Program-made: the position numbers and the translations under genes | Notes under the pieces: generated by a model | What the model was told of the DNA's origin: nothing | What the model saw: the letters and a program-made list of their open reading frames with translations, nothing else | The model's database searches: none | In this document: piece by piece, positions 9,864-18,373 of the stretch | How positions within the stretch are numbered: position 1 is the first letter of the stretch | How the letters are laid out: every line of letters starts with the position of its first letter | From: Halalkalibacter oceani | Lineage (GTDB): Bacteria; Bacillota; Bacilli; Bacillales; Bacillaceae_D | Direction: 5' to 3' | NCBI RefSeq assembly: GCF_023715605.1 | Contig: NZ_JAMBOL010000012.1 | Span: 1-64,000, forward strand | DNA length: 64,000 nucleotides

Positions 9864-10018
9864 TGTAGACTCCAGCGGGAGGAGAAGCGAACCCACTGAA
9901 AAAACTTGCTGCTGAAAAAGTGAAAATCGTGCTTCTTCAGCAGCTTTAGAAAAAGCAACGGTGAGACCTCAAGTGCGAGCAAAAAGAGGCTCACCAGCTT
10001 CCCGCGGAAAGCGAAGCC
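9864..10018 (+). repeat. Bacillaceae-type dispersed repeat, interrupted
   Basis: The left part TGTAGACTCCAGCGGGAGG...AGCGAACC (9864-9893) and the right part GGTGAGACCTC...GAGGCTCACC...CCCGCGGAAAGCGAAGCC (9960-10018) match the halves of a structured repeat that I know to be widely dispersed in Bacillaceae intergenic DNA. GGTGAGACC pairs with GGCTCACC, and CAGCGGGAGG pairs loosely with CCCGCGG. About 65 bases of a second repeat lie between the halves. 9800-10178 contains no gene. Confidence 0.75.
9893..9947 (+). repeat. Palindromic intergenic element, copy 1
   Basis: It begins CCACTGAAAAA and contains GCTGCTGAAAAAGTGAAAATCGTGC, with GCTGCTGAA pairing with TTCAGCAGC. Closely related copies lie at 40695-40732 (opposite orientation) and 51177-51250. 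This copy sits inside the dispersed repeat at 9864-10018. Confidence 0.8.
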
Positions 10019-10178
10019 TATTGCCGATGCGATGCAGAGACATTCACTGACGTTTATTCAGATAGTTATAACGTTATATGTCAGAAAATATGCCGAATTA
10101 CGATAAAGCCATTCTATCGGGATGGCTGTTTCCGGCTCAATAGAGCATAACAAAGCAGGAAGAAAGGGGGGCAACTGC

Positions 10179-11267
10179 ATGCAAAAACGTATTGTCATTC
10201 TTCCGGGTGACGGGATTGGACCAGAAGTGACAGCAGCAGCTGAACGGGTCTTGACCGAAATCGGGACAGCATATGGACATGAATTTGAAGTGAAGCACGC
10301 TTATCTGGGGGGAGCGGCAATCGATGAATACGGTACGCCGTTACCGCAAGAAACGATTGATGCCTGTCAGCAAAGTGATGCCGTATTATTAGGAGCCGTC
10401 GGCGGACCGAAATGGGATTCCCTGCCTGGTGATATCCGTCCGGAAAAAGGGCTGCTCGGTTTGCGCAAATCACTTGGTTTATTTGCTAATCTGCGTCCGG
10501 TGACGATTTTTGACAGCTTGGCCGATGCTTCTCCCCTGAAGGATGAAGTCGTCCAGGGAGTTGATCTGCTTATTGTAAGAGAGCTTACTGGCGGATTGTA
10601 TTTCGGGGAACCTCGTGAGCGCAGAGAGGTGAACGGAGAGGAAACTGCCGTTGACACATTAATTTATTCGAGAAGCGAAATTGAAAGAATCGTCAGACGA
10701 GGATTTGAGCTGGCTCGTGAGCGGCGCGGTATTTTAACGTCGGTGGATAAAGCGAATGTGCTTGAATCAAGTCGGCTATGGCGCGAAGTAGTGGAAGAGG
10801 TTGCCGGGGATTATCCGGAAGTGACGTATAGTCACATGCTCGTTGATAATGCGGCAATGCAGCTCATCCGTAATCCGAAACAATTTGATGTCATCGTCAC
10901 GGAAAATATGTTTGGTGATATTTTAAGTGATGAGGCTTCAATGATTACAGGGTCACTCGGGATGCTGCCATCTGCCAGTTTAAGTGAGTCGGGCCCGGGG
11001 TTATTTGAGCCGATTCATGGTTCAGCGCCGGATATTGCCGGAAAAGGAATTGCCAATCCGTTGGCGACATTATCTTCAGTCGTGTTAATGCTCGCGTATA
11101 CGCTGGAAATGCCGGAGGAAGCGAAAGCGTTGCAGAAGGCGATTGATGATGTATTAAAGAACGGTTATCGTACGGCTGACTTAACAGACCAGGCGAATGT
11201 TTTGTCAACGGACGAGATGACGGAAAAAGTCGTAGAAGCATTAAAACAGACAACGGCAACATCTTAG
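10179..11267 (+). CDS. leuB: 3-isopropylmalate dehydrogenase
   Basis: Oxidises and decarboxylates 3-isopropylmalate with NAD+ in leucine synthesis. The 362-residue protein starts [17 protein letters not shown] behind GAAAGGGGGG. The substrate block has [14 protein letters not shown] near residue 94, [13 protein letters not shown] near 138, and the metal site [21 protein letters not shown] near 245. [16 protein letters not shown] marks the NAD site. It lies 380 bases after ilvC, with repeats and no leuA between. Confidence 0.97.
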   Translation: MQKRIVILPGDGIGPEVTAAAERVLTEIGTAYGHEFEVKHAYLGGAAIDEYGTPLPQETIDACQQSDAVLLGAVGGPKWDSLPGDIRPEKGLLGLRKSLGLFANLRPVTIFDSLADASPLKDEVVQGVDLLIVRELTGGLYFGEPRERREVNGEETAVDTLIYSRSEIERIVRRGFELARERRGILTSVDKANVLESSRLWREVVEEVAGDYPEVTYSHMLVDNAAMQLIRNPKQFDVIVTENMFGDILSDEASMITGSLGMLPSASLSESGPGLFEPIHGSAPDIAGKGIANPLATLSSVVLMLAYTLEMPEEAKALQKAIDDVLKNGYRTADLTDQANVLSTDEMTEKVVEALKQTTATS

Positions 11268-11342
11268 AAGTACACGGGGCAATGGAGCATATCCATTGCT
11301 CTCATTTCTACCCGAGTATGGTTACTAGAAAAGGAGGAGCGA

Positions 11343-12764
11343 ATGATGGCTGCAAAAACGATTATCGAAAAAATTTGGGAAGCGCATGAGGTTGTCGCAC
11401 AAGAGGGGAAGCCGTCTTTACTTTACATCGATCTTCATATGGTCCATGAAGTAACTTCTCCACAGGCATTTGAAGGATTGCGGCTCGCAGGACGTAAGGT
11501 GCGGCGCCCTGATTTAACCTTTGCAACGATGGATCATAACGTACCGACGGTCGACCGTTATAACATTACCGATCAGATTGCCCGCAAGCAGATGGAAACA
11601 TTGGAAGAGAATTGCCGTGAATTTGGCATTGATCTTGTCGATCTTGAACATCCTGAAAACGGAATTGTCCATGTTATTGGACCGGAGCTTGGGTTAACCC
11701 AGCCAGGAAAAACAATTGTATGTGGAGATAGTCATACGTCTACGCATGGTGCTTTTGGATCGCTTGCTTTCGGGATTGGTACGAGTGAAGTCGAGCATGT
11801 GCTTGCGACGCAAACACTATGGCAAGCCCGCCCGAAAACGCTTGAAGTACGGGTAACAGGTACGTTATCGCCGGGAACGGCAGCAAAGGATATTATTTTA
11901 GCGATCATTGCTAAATTTGGCGTTGACGTTGGAACGGGCTCCGTTATTGAATTTACCGGAGATGCGATTCGCGGTTTGACGATGGAAGAGCGGATGACGA
12001 TTTGTAATATGTCGATTGAAGCAGGAGCTAAAGCAGGACTGATTAGCCCTGACCAAGTAACTTTTGATTATTTAAAAGGGCGCGAAAACGTTCCTTCCGG
12101 AGAAGCCTTTGATCAACTTGTTGAAAAGTGGCGGGCTTTGGCTACTGATGAAGGCGCGGCTTATGACCGCGTGGTGACGATTGATGCGAGTGAGATCGAG
12201 CCGATGGTAACGTGGGGAACGAACCCGTCACAAGGAGCAGGAATTTCAAAAGTGGTGCCTTCTCCTGAAGATGGTAAAAATGAAACGGAGCAACGTGCGA
12301 TTGCTCAGGCGCTAGCTTATATGGATCTTCGTCCAGGCACGCCGATTTCAGAAATTGAAATTCAGCATGTGTTCATTGGTTCCTGTACGAATTCACGCAT
12401 CAGCGACATTCGTGCCGCGGCGGAAGTCGTTAAAGGACACAAGGTCGCTCCGAATGTCCGGGCACTTGTCGTACCAGGCTCAGAACGCGTGAAAAAGCTT
12501 GCGGAAGAAGAAGGGCTTGATCGCATTTTTGAGGAAGCGGGCTTTGAATGGCGCAGCTCCGGTTGCAGTATGTGCTTAAGTATGAATCCTGACGTTGTGC
12601 CGGAAGGAGAGCGTTGCGCATCAACCTCTAACCGGAATTTTGAGGGCCGTCAAGGGAAAGGCGCGCGCACTCATCTCGTCAGTCCGGAAATGGCCGCCGC
12701 CGCCGCGATCAATGGCCGTTTTGTTGATGTGAGAAAGTGGAAGAAGGAGCAAGTCGCTCATTAA
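11343..12764 (+). CDS. leuC: 3-isopropylmalate dehydratase, large subunit
   Basis: An aconitase-superfamily [4Fe-4S] subunit of isopropylmalate isomerase. Of the 473 residues, the cluster ligands are in [12 protein letters not shown] (about residue 347) and [10 protein letters not shown] (about 407-410). [19 protein letters not shown] near 135 is the active-site block. AAGGAGG at 11331-11337 serves the ATG at 11343 or 11346; both are in frame. LeuC works with LeuD, encoded 18 bases downstream. Confidence 0.97.
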   Translation: MMAAKTIIEKIWEAHEVVAQEGKPSLLYIDLHMVHEVTSPQAFEGLRLAGRKVRRPDLTFATMDHNVPTVDRYNITDQIARKQMETLEENCREFGIDLVDLEHPENGIVHVIGPELGLTQPGKTIVCGDSHTSTHGAFGSLAFGIGTSEVEHVLATQTLWQARPKTLEVRVTGTLSPGTAAKDIILAIIAKFGVDVGTGSVIEFTGDAIRGLTMEERMTICNMSIEAGAKAGLISPDQVTFDYLKGRENVPSGEAFDQLVEKWRALATDEGAAYDRVVTIDASEIEPMVTWGTNPSQGAGISKVVPSPEDGKNETEQRAIAQALAYMDLRPGTPISEIEIQHVFIGSCTNSRISDIRAAAEVVKGHKVAPNVRALVVPGSERVKKLAEEEGLDRIFEEAGFEWRSSGCSMCLSMNPDVVPEGERCASTSNRNFEGRQGKGARTHLVSPEMAAAAAINGRFVDVRKWKKEQVAH

Positions 12765-12782
12765 ACAGAGGGAGGGAGTACA

Positions 12783-13364
12783 ATGGAACCAATTGTTAAG
12801 CATACAGGAACGATAGCAACGATGGACCGGGTTAATGTCGACACGGATCAAATCATTCCGAAGCAGTTTTTGAAGCGGGTGGAACGCAGCGGCTTTGGAC
12901 AATTTCTATTTTTTGATTGGCGCTTCCTGAAAGATGGTTCGCCGAACCCGGATTTTGAACTGAATCAGCCTCACACAAAAGGAGCGACGATTTTAGTCGC
13001 TGCTCATAACTTCGGCTGCGGTTCATCGCGCGAGCATGCCCCGTGGGCTTTGCAGGATTACGGCTTCAAAATTATTATCGCTCCAAGCTTTGCTGATATT
13101 TTCTATAATAACTGTGTCAAAAATGGCATGCTGCCAATCCGTCTTGATGAAAAGAAAGTGAATCAGCTACTCGCAAGCGGTGCGAATCAGGCTGTTGAGA
13201 TTACAGTTGACTTAGAGGCACAAAAAATCACGGGCGAAGGCTTTGAAGCATCCTTCGAGATTGATCCTTATTGGAAAGAGATGCTGCTTAATGGCTGGGA
13301 TGAAATCGGTCGTACTCTTACCTATGAGGATAAGATTAAAGAATATGAACAGAAGATTGGATAA
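12783..13364 (+). CDS. leuD: 3-isopropylmalate dehydratase, small subunit
   Basis: The swivel-domain partner of LeuC, 193 residues. [15 protein letters not shown] near residue 19 and [14 protein letters not shown] near 77 are the family active-site blocks. GGAGGGAG precedes the ATG. It is the last gene of the ilv-leu unit; a large hairpin follows at once. Confidence 0.97.
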   Translation: MEPIVKHTGTIATMDRVNVDTDQIIPKQFLKRVERSGFGQFLFFDWRFLKDGSPNPDFELNQPHTKGATILVAAHNFGCGSSREHAPWALQDYGFKIIIAPSFADIFYNNCVKNGMLPIRLDEKKVNQLLASGANQAVEITVDLEAQKITGEGFEASFEIDPYWKEMLLNGWDEIGRTLTYEDKIKEYEQKIG

Positions 13365-13379
13365 CGGCTAACGTTAGAT

Positions 13380-13470
13380 GAGGGTCTGACCTTATTAGTC
13401 GGCAGACGATTTCGGGTGTATGGGAGGACCCGGACTGCCGCCGACTATAGGGACAGACCTCTTTCTCTAT
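13380..13470 (+). terminator. Long hairpin ending the ilv-leu operon
   Basis: GAGGGTCTG (from 13380) and AGTCGGCAG (13397-13405) pair, with small mismatches, with CTGCCGCCGACT (from 13435) and ACAGACCTC (13453-13461). An inner TCGGGT/ACCCGGA pair is possible. TTTCTCTATTTT follows. The stem is much longer than a normal terminator. Confidence 0.75.
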
Positions 13471-13593
13471 TTTAGAAAGGAGAATTCAACAGGCTTTGCC
13501 AAAAAAGAGGGTTGTTTGTCACATGAATTGGGAATTGTTAAACTATAAGGAATATCATTAGTCAAACTCATGAAAGAGTGGAGCGATTCCATA

Positions 13594-14646
13594 ATGGATA
13601 AACGAATACATAAAACGGATAAGAAAGTGATTTTATATCCTGGGCTTGTGAAACGTTTGATTGAAAAAGGGATGGATGCGTTAAAGGCAAAGGACGGTGC
13701 AGCTGCGCTGGAGTTTTTTCTTTCGGCCGAGGAGCATGAGCCAGATCACCCTCAAGTTCTGTTTGGCAAGATGCTGAGCCTTGTTGAGCTCGGGCGGCTC
13801 CATGAGGCGGTTGAGCATACGAGTGAACTGCTAAAGGAAGGGATCGGCGATTATTATGATAATCTCCAGGTTCATATCTCCTTGCTCGTGCAGCTCGGTC
13901 AGTATCAAGAGGTCGTTGACATTCTTGATGCGGTCCTTTCTGAAAACAAAGTACCCGCGCAATATGCGGAATCCTTTTATCAGCTTCTTCACTTCAGCAG
14001 ACAGATGGCGGGTGACCAGGAATGGCTGGCTCAGCAGGAGACCGAGCCTGAGGGAGTGCCCGAAGACATTTTACATATGCTTGATTCACGCTCACCGGAA
14101 TTGCAAATGCAGGCGATTTTACAATTGAAGAAGCTTCCGGATGTCGAAGCGACGAAAGCGCTCGCTGATTTTTTACAAAAGCCGGAGCAGGATTTAGCTC
14201 TGAGCAGCATGGCGCTGCTCGCCCTTCAGGAAAAAGGGTATGATCAACCAATACATATTTCAAAAGTAGAAAGAGAAGCCGTAGTTGTACCGGCTCAATT
14301 GGTCGAGCCGTTTGAATCATCGTTTGGGAAAGCGTTATTGAAACAGCTTGATGAGGAGCTTGGACAGGAAAGCCCGCAGCTGCTGGAATTTGCCCGTCAG
14401 CTAAGCTCCGCCCATCTCTTTGCGCTTTTCCCGTTTTTGCCGGAGCCTGAGGATGCGGAGCTTTGGACGGCCGTCTTTCACTATTGTGCGTGTGAACGGA
14501 TCGGTGGCGAGGAAGAGCTGAAGCATATTGAAGGCCGCTATGCTGTTTCCGGCAGCACCCTGGCTGAAAAAGTGGCTGAAGTCAATCAGCTGGAACGTCT
14601 TGTCTATCAAGCCGATCCGTTTTATACAAGAAATGAAAATCGTTAA
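13594..14646 (+). CDS. ysoA: TPR-repeat protein (YsoA-like)
   Basis: A 350-residue soluble protein with tetratricopeptide-like helices. GMDALKAKDGAAALEFFLSAEE near residue 22 and VLFGKMLSLVELGRLHEAVEH near 48 show the TPR pattern, and a HEAT-like segment LQMQAILQLKKLPDVEATKAL lies near 168. Position between leuD and tig matches B. subtilis ysoA. TPR proteins bind other proteins, but no partner can be named here. The start at 13594 is preceded by GAGTGGAG; an in-frame ATG at 13570 is the alternative. Confidence 0.85.
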   Translation: MDKRIHKTDKKVILYPGLVKRLIEKGMDALKAKDGAAALEFFLSAEEHEPDHPQVLFGKMLSLVELGRLHEAVEHTSELLKEGIGDYYDNLQVHISLLVQLGQYQEVVDILDAVLSENKVPAQYAESFYQLLHFSRQMAGDQEWLAQQETEPEGVPEDILHMLDSRSPELQMQAILQLKKLPDVEATKALADFLQKPEQDLALSSMALLALQEKGYDQPIHISKVEREAVVVPAQLVEPFESSFGKALLKQLDEELGQESPQLLEFARQLSSAHLFALFPFLPEPEDAELWTAVFHYCACERIGGEEELKHIEGRYAVSGSTLAEKVAEVNQLERLVYQADPFYTRNENR

Positions 14647-14666
14647 ACGGAGACGCTAAGTAATAT

Positions 14667-14694
14667 TTGAAAAGACCGGGCATTATGTTATACT
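14667..14694 (+). promoter_or_regulatory. Sigma-A promoter of tig
   Basis: TTGAAA (14667-14672) and TATACT (14689-14694) with a 16-base spacer, 72 bases before the tig start. Confidence 0.7.
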
Positions 14695-14766
14695 AGAATG
14701 GTTGTCAATGATGATGAGAAATCTATCGTTCGGAAACGAAGATGTGTATAGTTGGAGGGAAAGTAA

Positions 14767-16059
14767 ATGACTACAAAATGGGAAAAGTTAGAAGGTAATG
14801 AGGGTGTCCTTACTGTAGATGTAGCTGCGGAAAAAGTGGACGAGGCTCTTGATCAAGCATTCAAAAAGGTCGTCAAAAAAGTAAACGTACCAGGTTTTCG
14901 TAAAGGGAAGGTTCCTCGTGCCCTGTTCGAAAAGCAGTTTGGTGTAGAAGCACTTTATCAGGATGCACTTGATATTCTTCTTCCAGAAGCGTATGCCGGT
15001 GCGGTTGACGAAACAGGTATTCAGCCTGTTGACCGTCCTGAAATTGACATTGAAAAAATGGAAAAAGGTGCGAACCTTGTTTTCACAGCAAAAGTAACGG
15101 TCAAGCCGGAAGTGACTCTTGGCGAGTACAAAGGGCTTGAAGTTGAAGAAAAGGATACAACTGTAACCGATGAAGACGTCGATGCAGAATTAAAATCACT
15201 ACAGGAACGTCAGGCAGAGCTTGTCGTTGTTGAAGATGGCGCAATCGAAAACGGCGATACTGCAGTGATGGATTTTGAAGGGTTCGTTGACGGGGAAGCG
15301 TTTGAAGGCGGAAAGGCTGAAAACTATTCGCTTGAAATCGGTTCTGGTCAATTTATTCCCGGCTTTGAAGAGCAGCTTGTCGGCTTAAAAGCAGGGGAAG
15401 AAAAAGATGTGGAAGTGACATTCCCTGAGGAATATCATGCGGAGAATCTTGCTGGGAAGCCAGCGACGTTCAAGGTGAAGATCCACGATATTAAGCGCAA
15501 GCAATTGCCTGAGCTTGATGATGAATTTGCGAAAGATGCGAATGAAGAAGTGGAAACACTTGATGAATTGAAAAAGGAACTGAAAGATAAGCTGCAAAAA
15601 GATAAAGAGCATGAAGCTCACCATGAAATCCGTGACACATTGGTCGAAAAAGCGGCAGAAAATGCTACGATCGACATTCCGGAAGCAATGATTACGACTG
15701 AAGTGGATCGGATGATGCAGGAGTTCGAACAACGTCTGCAAATGCAAGGAATGAACCTTGAGATGTATTACCAGTTTTCCGGTCAAGACGAGTCGGCAAT
15801 GCGCGAACAGTTCAAGGTTGACGGCGAAAAACGCGTCCGTATCAATTTGACGCTGGAAGCAATTGCTGATGCGGAGAACTTGGAAGTAACGGAAGAAGAT
15901 GTTGACAAGGAACTTGAAAAAATGGCTGAAATGTACCAGCGGTCGGTTGAGGAAATCAAGACGATTTTCGCCGCGCAGGGCGGACTTGAAGGAATCAAAG
16001 GTGACCTGAAAGTTCAAAAGGCTGTTGAATTTCTTGTTGACAACAGCAAAAAGAAATAA
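14767..16059 (+). CDS. tig: Trigger factor
   Basis: A ribosome-associated chaperone and peptidyl-prolyl isomerase that meets nascent chains at the exit tunnel. The 430-residue length is normal. The ribosome-binding loop [13 protein letters not shown] is near residue 44. The FKBP-type domain spans about 160-245 ([30 protein letters not shown]). The C-terminal chaperone arms follow. The gene has its own promoter and terminator and lies before clpX as in B. subtilis. Confidence 0.97.
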   Translation: MTTKWEKLEGNEGVLTVDVAAEKVDEALDQAFKKVVKKVNVPGFRKGKVPRALFEKQFGVEALYQDALDILLPEAYAGAVDETGIQPVDRPEIDIEKMEKGANLVFTAKVTVKPEVTLGEYKGLEVEEKDTTVTDEDVDAELKSLQERQAELVVVEDGAIENGDTAVMDFEGFVDGEAFEGGKAENYSLEIGSGQFIPGFEEQLVGLKAGEEKDVEVTFPEEYHAENLAGKPATFKVKIHDIKRKQLPELDDEFAKDANEEVETLDELKKELKDKLQKDKEHEAHHEIRDTLVEKAAENATIDIPEAMITTEVDRMMQEFEQRLQMQGMNLEMYYQFSGQDESAMREQFKVDGEKRVRINLTLEAIADAENLEVTEEDVDKELEKMAEMYQRSVEEIKTIFAAQGGLEGIKGDLKVQKAVEFLVDNSKKK

Positions 16060-16145
16060 AGTCATTCATTAATTTTGTACAAAGTTTAAAGATGGCTGTA
16101 ACGGTGTGAGGCACATTACTCACGCCGGCTCGGTCCATTGCTTCG

Positions 16146-16192
16146 GAGGTGTTTTAAAAGGTAAAATCGGCCTTTTCAGACACCTCTTTTTC
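16146..16192 (+). terminator. Terminator of tig
   Basis: AGGTGTTTTAAAAGG (16147-16161) pairs with CCTTTTCAGACACCT (16171-16185), followed by CTTTTTCC. The flank GGCTCGGTCCATTGCTTCGG (from 16127) belongs to the terminator-linked arm family described in the findings. Confidence 0.85.
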
Positions 16193-16599
16193 CACATCAT
16201 GATTCTTCACTTTCTCGCTCTTTCGTGTATGACATGCCTGTTTTTAGAACAAGCTTAGAAAAACAGGTTTGAAGTAGGTGAGAAAAGTGTATCAATTTAG
16301 AAAAGAAAAAGGATTTTTCTCTCTAAATCTTGAATGTATAAGCAATCCTTACATAAAATGAAGTAATCCACATAGCACTATGAAGGTCTGTACATATTAA
16401 GCTTTGAGCTGAAAGACGGGTAAAAAGAGTTTTTTTTAGTGGTTTTTGCGTTTGTATGATACAATGACGAAACATACGATCAGAAGCTTGATTTACAGGT
16501 ATCGTCCCTATGGTCGTCGTGAAGTCAGCAAGTTGGGAACGCTTTATCCTAGATAGAGAAGCATCGAGGATGATACAATTATTCTTTAGGGGTGATAAT
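16193..16599 (+). other. Long clpX leader region without a gene
   Basis: There is no supported ORF in 407 bases. It holds a perfect 9-base inverted repeat CCTGTTTTT/AAAAACAGG (16237-16245 and 16259-16267) and a smaller AGAAAAA/TTTTTCT hairpin near 16302-16322. I could not identify a convincing sigma-A promoter; TATGATACAATG near 16455 is a possible -10. Confidence 0.5.
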
Positions 16600-17874
16600 A
16601 TGTTTAAGTTTAACGAGGAAAAAGGACAATTAAAATGTTCTTTTTGTGGAAAAACACAAGACCAAGTCCGCAAGCTTGTAGCTGGACCTGGTGTGTATAT
16701 ATGCGATGAGTGCATTGAGCTTTGTACGGAGATTGTGGAAGAGGAGCTTGGAACGGAAGAAGAAGTGGAATATCAGGAAGTTCCAAAGCCGCACGAAATC
16801 AGACAAATTCTTGATGACTATGTCATTGGACAAGATCGCGCCAAAAAGTCGCTTTCGGTCGCCGTCTATAATCATTACAAGCGAATCAACTCTTTAAACC
16901 GCTCTGATGAAGTCGAGCTGGCGAAAAGTAATATCTGTATGATCGGACCTACTGGAAGCGGGAAAACGTTATTAGCTCAAACGTTGGCGCGGATTTTAAA
17001 CGTGCCGTTTGCGATCGCCGACGCGACTTCTTTAACTGAAGCCGGTTATGTCGGGGAAGACGTCGAGAATATTCTTTTGAAGCTGATTCAGGCCGCTGAT
17101 TATGATGTCGAGAAAGCAGAAAAAGGAATTATTTACATCGATGAGATCGATAAAGTCGCCCGCAAATCGGAAAATCCATCCATTACACGTGATGTATCCG
17201 GTGAAGGCGTGCAGCAGGCGCTGCTTAAAATTTTGGAAGGAACAACAGCGAGCGTGCCGCCGCAGGGGGGACGCAAGCATCCGCATCAGGAGTTCATTCA
17301 AATTGATACGACAAATGTTCTCTTCATTTGCGGTGGAGCATTTGACGGAATTGAGCAGATCATTAAACGCCGCCTCGGGAAAAAAGTCATCGGATTTGGT
17401 TCAGAAGTGAAACAGGAGGAACTGAAGCCAGGCGAATATTTAGGCAAAGTCTTACCGGAAGATTTACTTCGGTTCGGTTTAATTCCTGAATTTATCGGCC
17501 GTCTGCCGGTGATTTCTAGCCTTGAGCCACTTGATATTGACGCATTGGTTGAAATCCTGACGGCGCCAAAAAATGCGCTAGTAAAGCAATACCAAAAGCT
17601 GCTTGAGCTTGACGATGTTGAGCTTGAATTTACAGAGGAAGCTTTGCGCGAAATTGCCAACAAAGCGATTGAGCGGAAAACAGGGGCCCGCGGCCTCCGT
17701 TCCATCATCGAGACATTAATGCTTGATGTGATGTTTGACCTCCCATCACGCGATGATGTCGTGAAATGTATCATTCATGATAAGTGTGTCACAGACAATG
17801 AGCCACCAACGCTGCTCACAAAAGACGGCACAGAAATTACACTCTCCCAAACCGAACCAAAAGAAAGCGCGTAA
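16600..17874 (+). CDS. clpX: ClpX, ATPase subunit of ClpXP protease
   Basis: An AAA+ unfoldase that recognises, unfolds and feeds substrates to ClpP. In 424 residues, the zinc-binding domain has LKCSFCGK and [11 protein letters not shown] (four cysteines, residues 13-40). Walker A is [12 protein letters not shown] near 120, Walker [12 protein letters not shown] near 180, and the pore/IGF region KKVIGFGSE near 265 with [11 protein letters not shown] near 300. The start at 16600 gives the standard [15 protein letters not shown] opening; in-frame codons upstream are not used. A strong terminator follows at once. Confidence 0.97.
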   Translation: MFKFNEEKGQLKCSFCGKTQDQVRKLVAGPGVYICDECIELCTEIVEEELGTEEEVEYQEVPKPHEIRQILDDYVIGQDRAKKSLSVAVYNHYKRINSLNRSDEVELAKSNICMIGPTGSGKTLLAQTLARILNVPFAIADATSLTEAGYVGEDVENILLKLIQAADYDVEKAEKGIIYIDEIDKVARKSENPSITRDVSGEGVQQALLKILEGTTASVPPQGGRKHPHQEFIQIDTTNVLFICGGAFDGIEQIIKRRLGKKVIGFGSEVKQEELKPGEYLGKVLPEDLLRFGLIPEFIGRLPVISSLEPLDIDALVEILTAPKNALVKQYQKLLELDDVELEFTEEALREIANKAIERKTGARGLRSIIETLMLDVMFDLPSRDDVVKCIIHDKCVTDNEPPTLLTKDGTEITLSQTEPKESA

Positions 17875-17880
17875 ACAAAA

Positions 17881-17910
17881 AGAGTGTTCCCACATGGGAA
17901 CACTCTTTTT
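17881..17910 (+). terminator. Terminator of clpX
   Basis: AGAGTGTTCCC and GGGAACACTCT pair around ACAT and end in TTTTT. Confidence 0.93.
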
Positions 17911-18217
17911 AAGTAATGAGCGGAGCCGCTGCAATTCTTTAAGTCAGCCCTGGCTGACACGCAGCGCGCGGAGCCATTATGCGTAGACATCTCCAAAACA
18001 GCGCGTGGAGTCCGGGCCACGGTTTTAAAGCCAGAAGGAAAGTGGTTTTCTTTCCTTCTGGCTGCGCCCGGAACGTAACCGCTGTAAGTAATGACCGGAG
18101 CCGCTGCAAGCTCTATTAAATTAGCTAGGAGTGAAGTTCTCCTAGCTAATATGCAACGAGAGGAATTACAAACACTTAGTAGGACAGGGCAGTGGCTTCG
18201 TTTCTGCGCCTAGTTTA
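17911..18217. repeat. Hairpin and repeat island between clpX and lonB
   Basis: Two 24-base copies of AAGTAATGASCGGAGCCGCTGCAA (17911-17934 and 18086-18109, one mismatch) bracket a set of perfect hairpins: GTCAGC/GCTGAC (17943-17958), a 13-base stem GCCAGAAGGAAAG/CTTTCCTTCTGGC (18030-18062) and, after the second copy, an 11-base stem TTAGCTAGGAG/CTCCTAGCTAA (18121-18149). None of the three is followed by a clear T tract. No ORF is present in this spacer. Confidence 0.75.
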
Positions 18218-18264
18218 AGCCTGGAAAAAAAGGTGAACGTTCACCTTTTTTCCGGGCTCTTTTT
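18218..18264 (+). terminator. Strong hairpin with T tract upstream of lonB
   Basis: AGCCTGGAAAAAAAGGTGA pairs with TCACCTTTTTTCCGGGCT around ACGT, followed by CTTTTTG. It is preceded by the arm GCAGTGGCTTCGTTTCTGC (from 18189). It lies 340 bases beyond the clpX stop, with no gene between. Confidence 0.85.
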
Positions 18265-18310
18265 GTGGAGGCCCTGATAAACGTAACCAATCTTTCTCAG
18301 AAGTTTCTTT

Positions 18311-18339
18311 GATTAGGGAAGTGGTTCCCGGTCATACTA
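18311..18339 (+). promoter_or_regulatory. Candidate forespore (sigma-F/sigma-G) promoter of lonB
   Basis: GGTCATACTA (18330-18339) fits the sigma-F -10 pattern GGNNANANTR and contains CATACTA, the sigma-G -10 pattern CATNNTA. GATTA at 18311-18315 is a plausible -35, 17 bases before CATACTA. Forespore expression of lonB is known in B. subtilis. Assignment here is inference. Confidence 0.5.
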
Positions 18340-18373
18340 AAAGAAACAAACGACAACTTCTGGAGGGGTATGT

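Noticed and set aside
15385-16065. A 226-codon minus-strand ORF inside tig
   Set aside because: It is the mirror of the glutamate/lysine-rich trigger-factor sequence, giving phenylalanine-rich nonsense; no Shine-Dalgarno or family match.
17911-18264. A CRISPR array reading of the repeats between clpX and lonB
   Set aside because: Only two direct copies, no regular spacing and no cas genes; the unit is hairpin-based.
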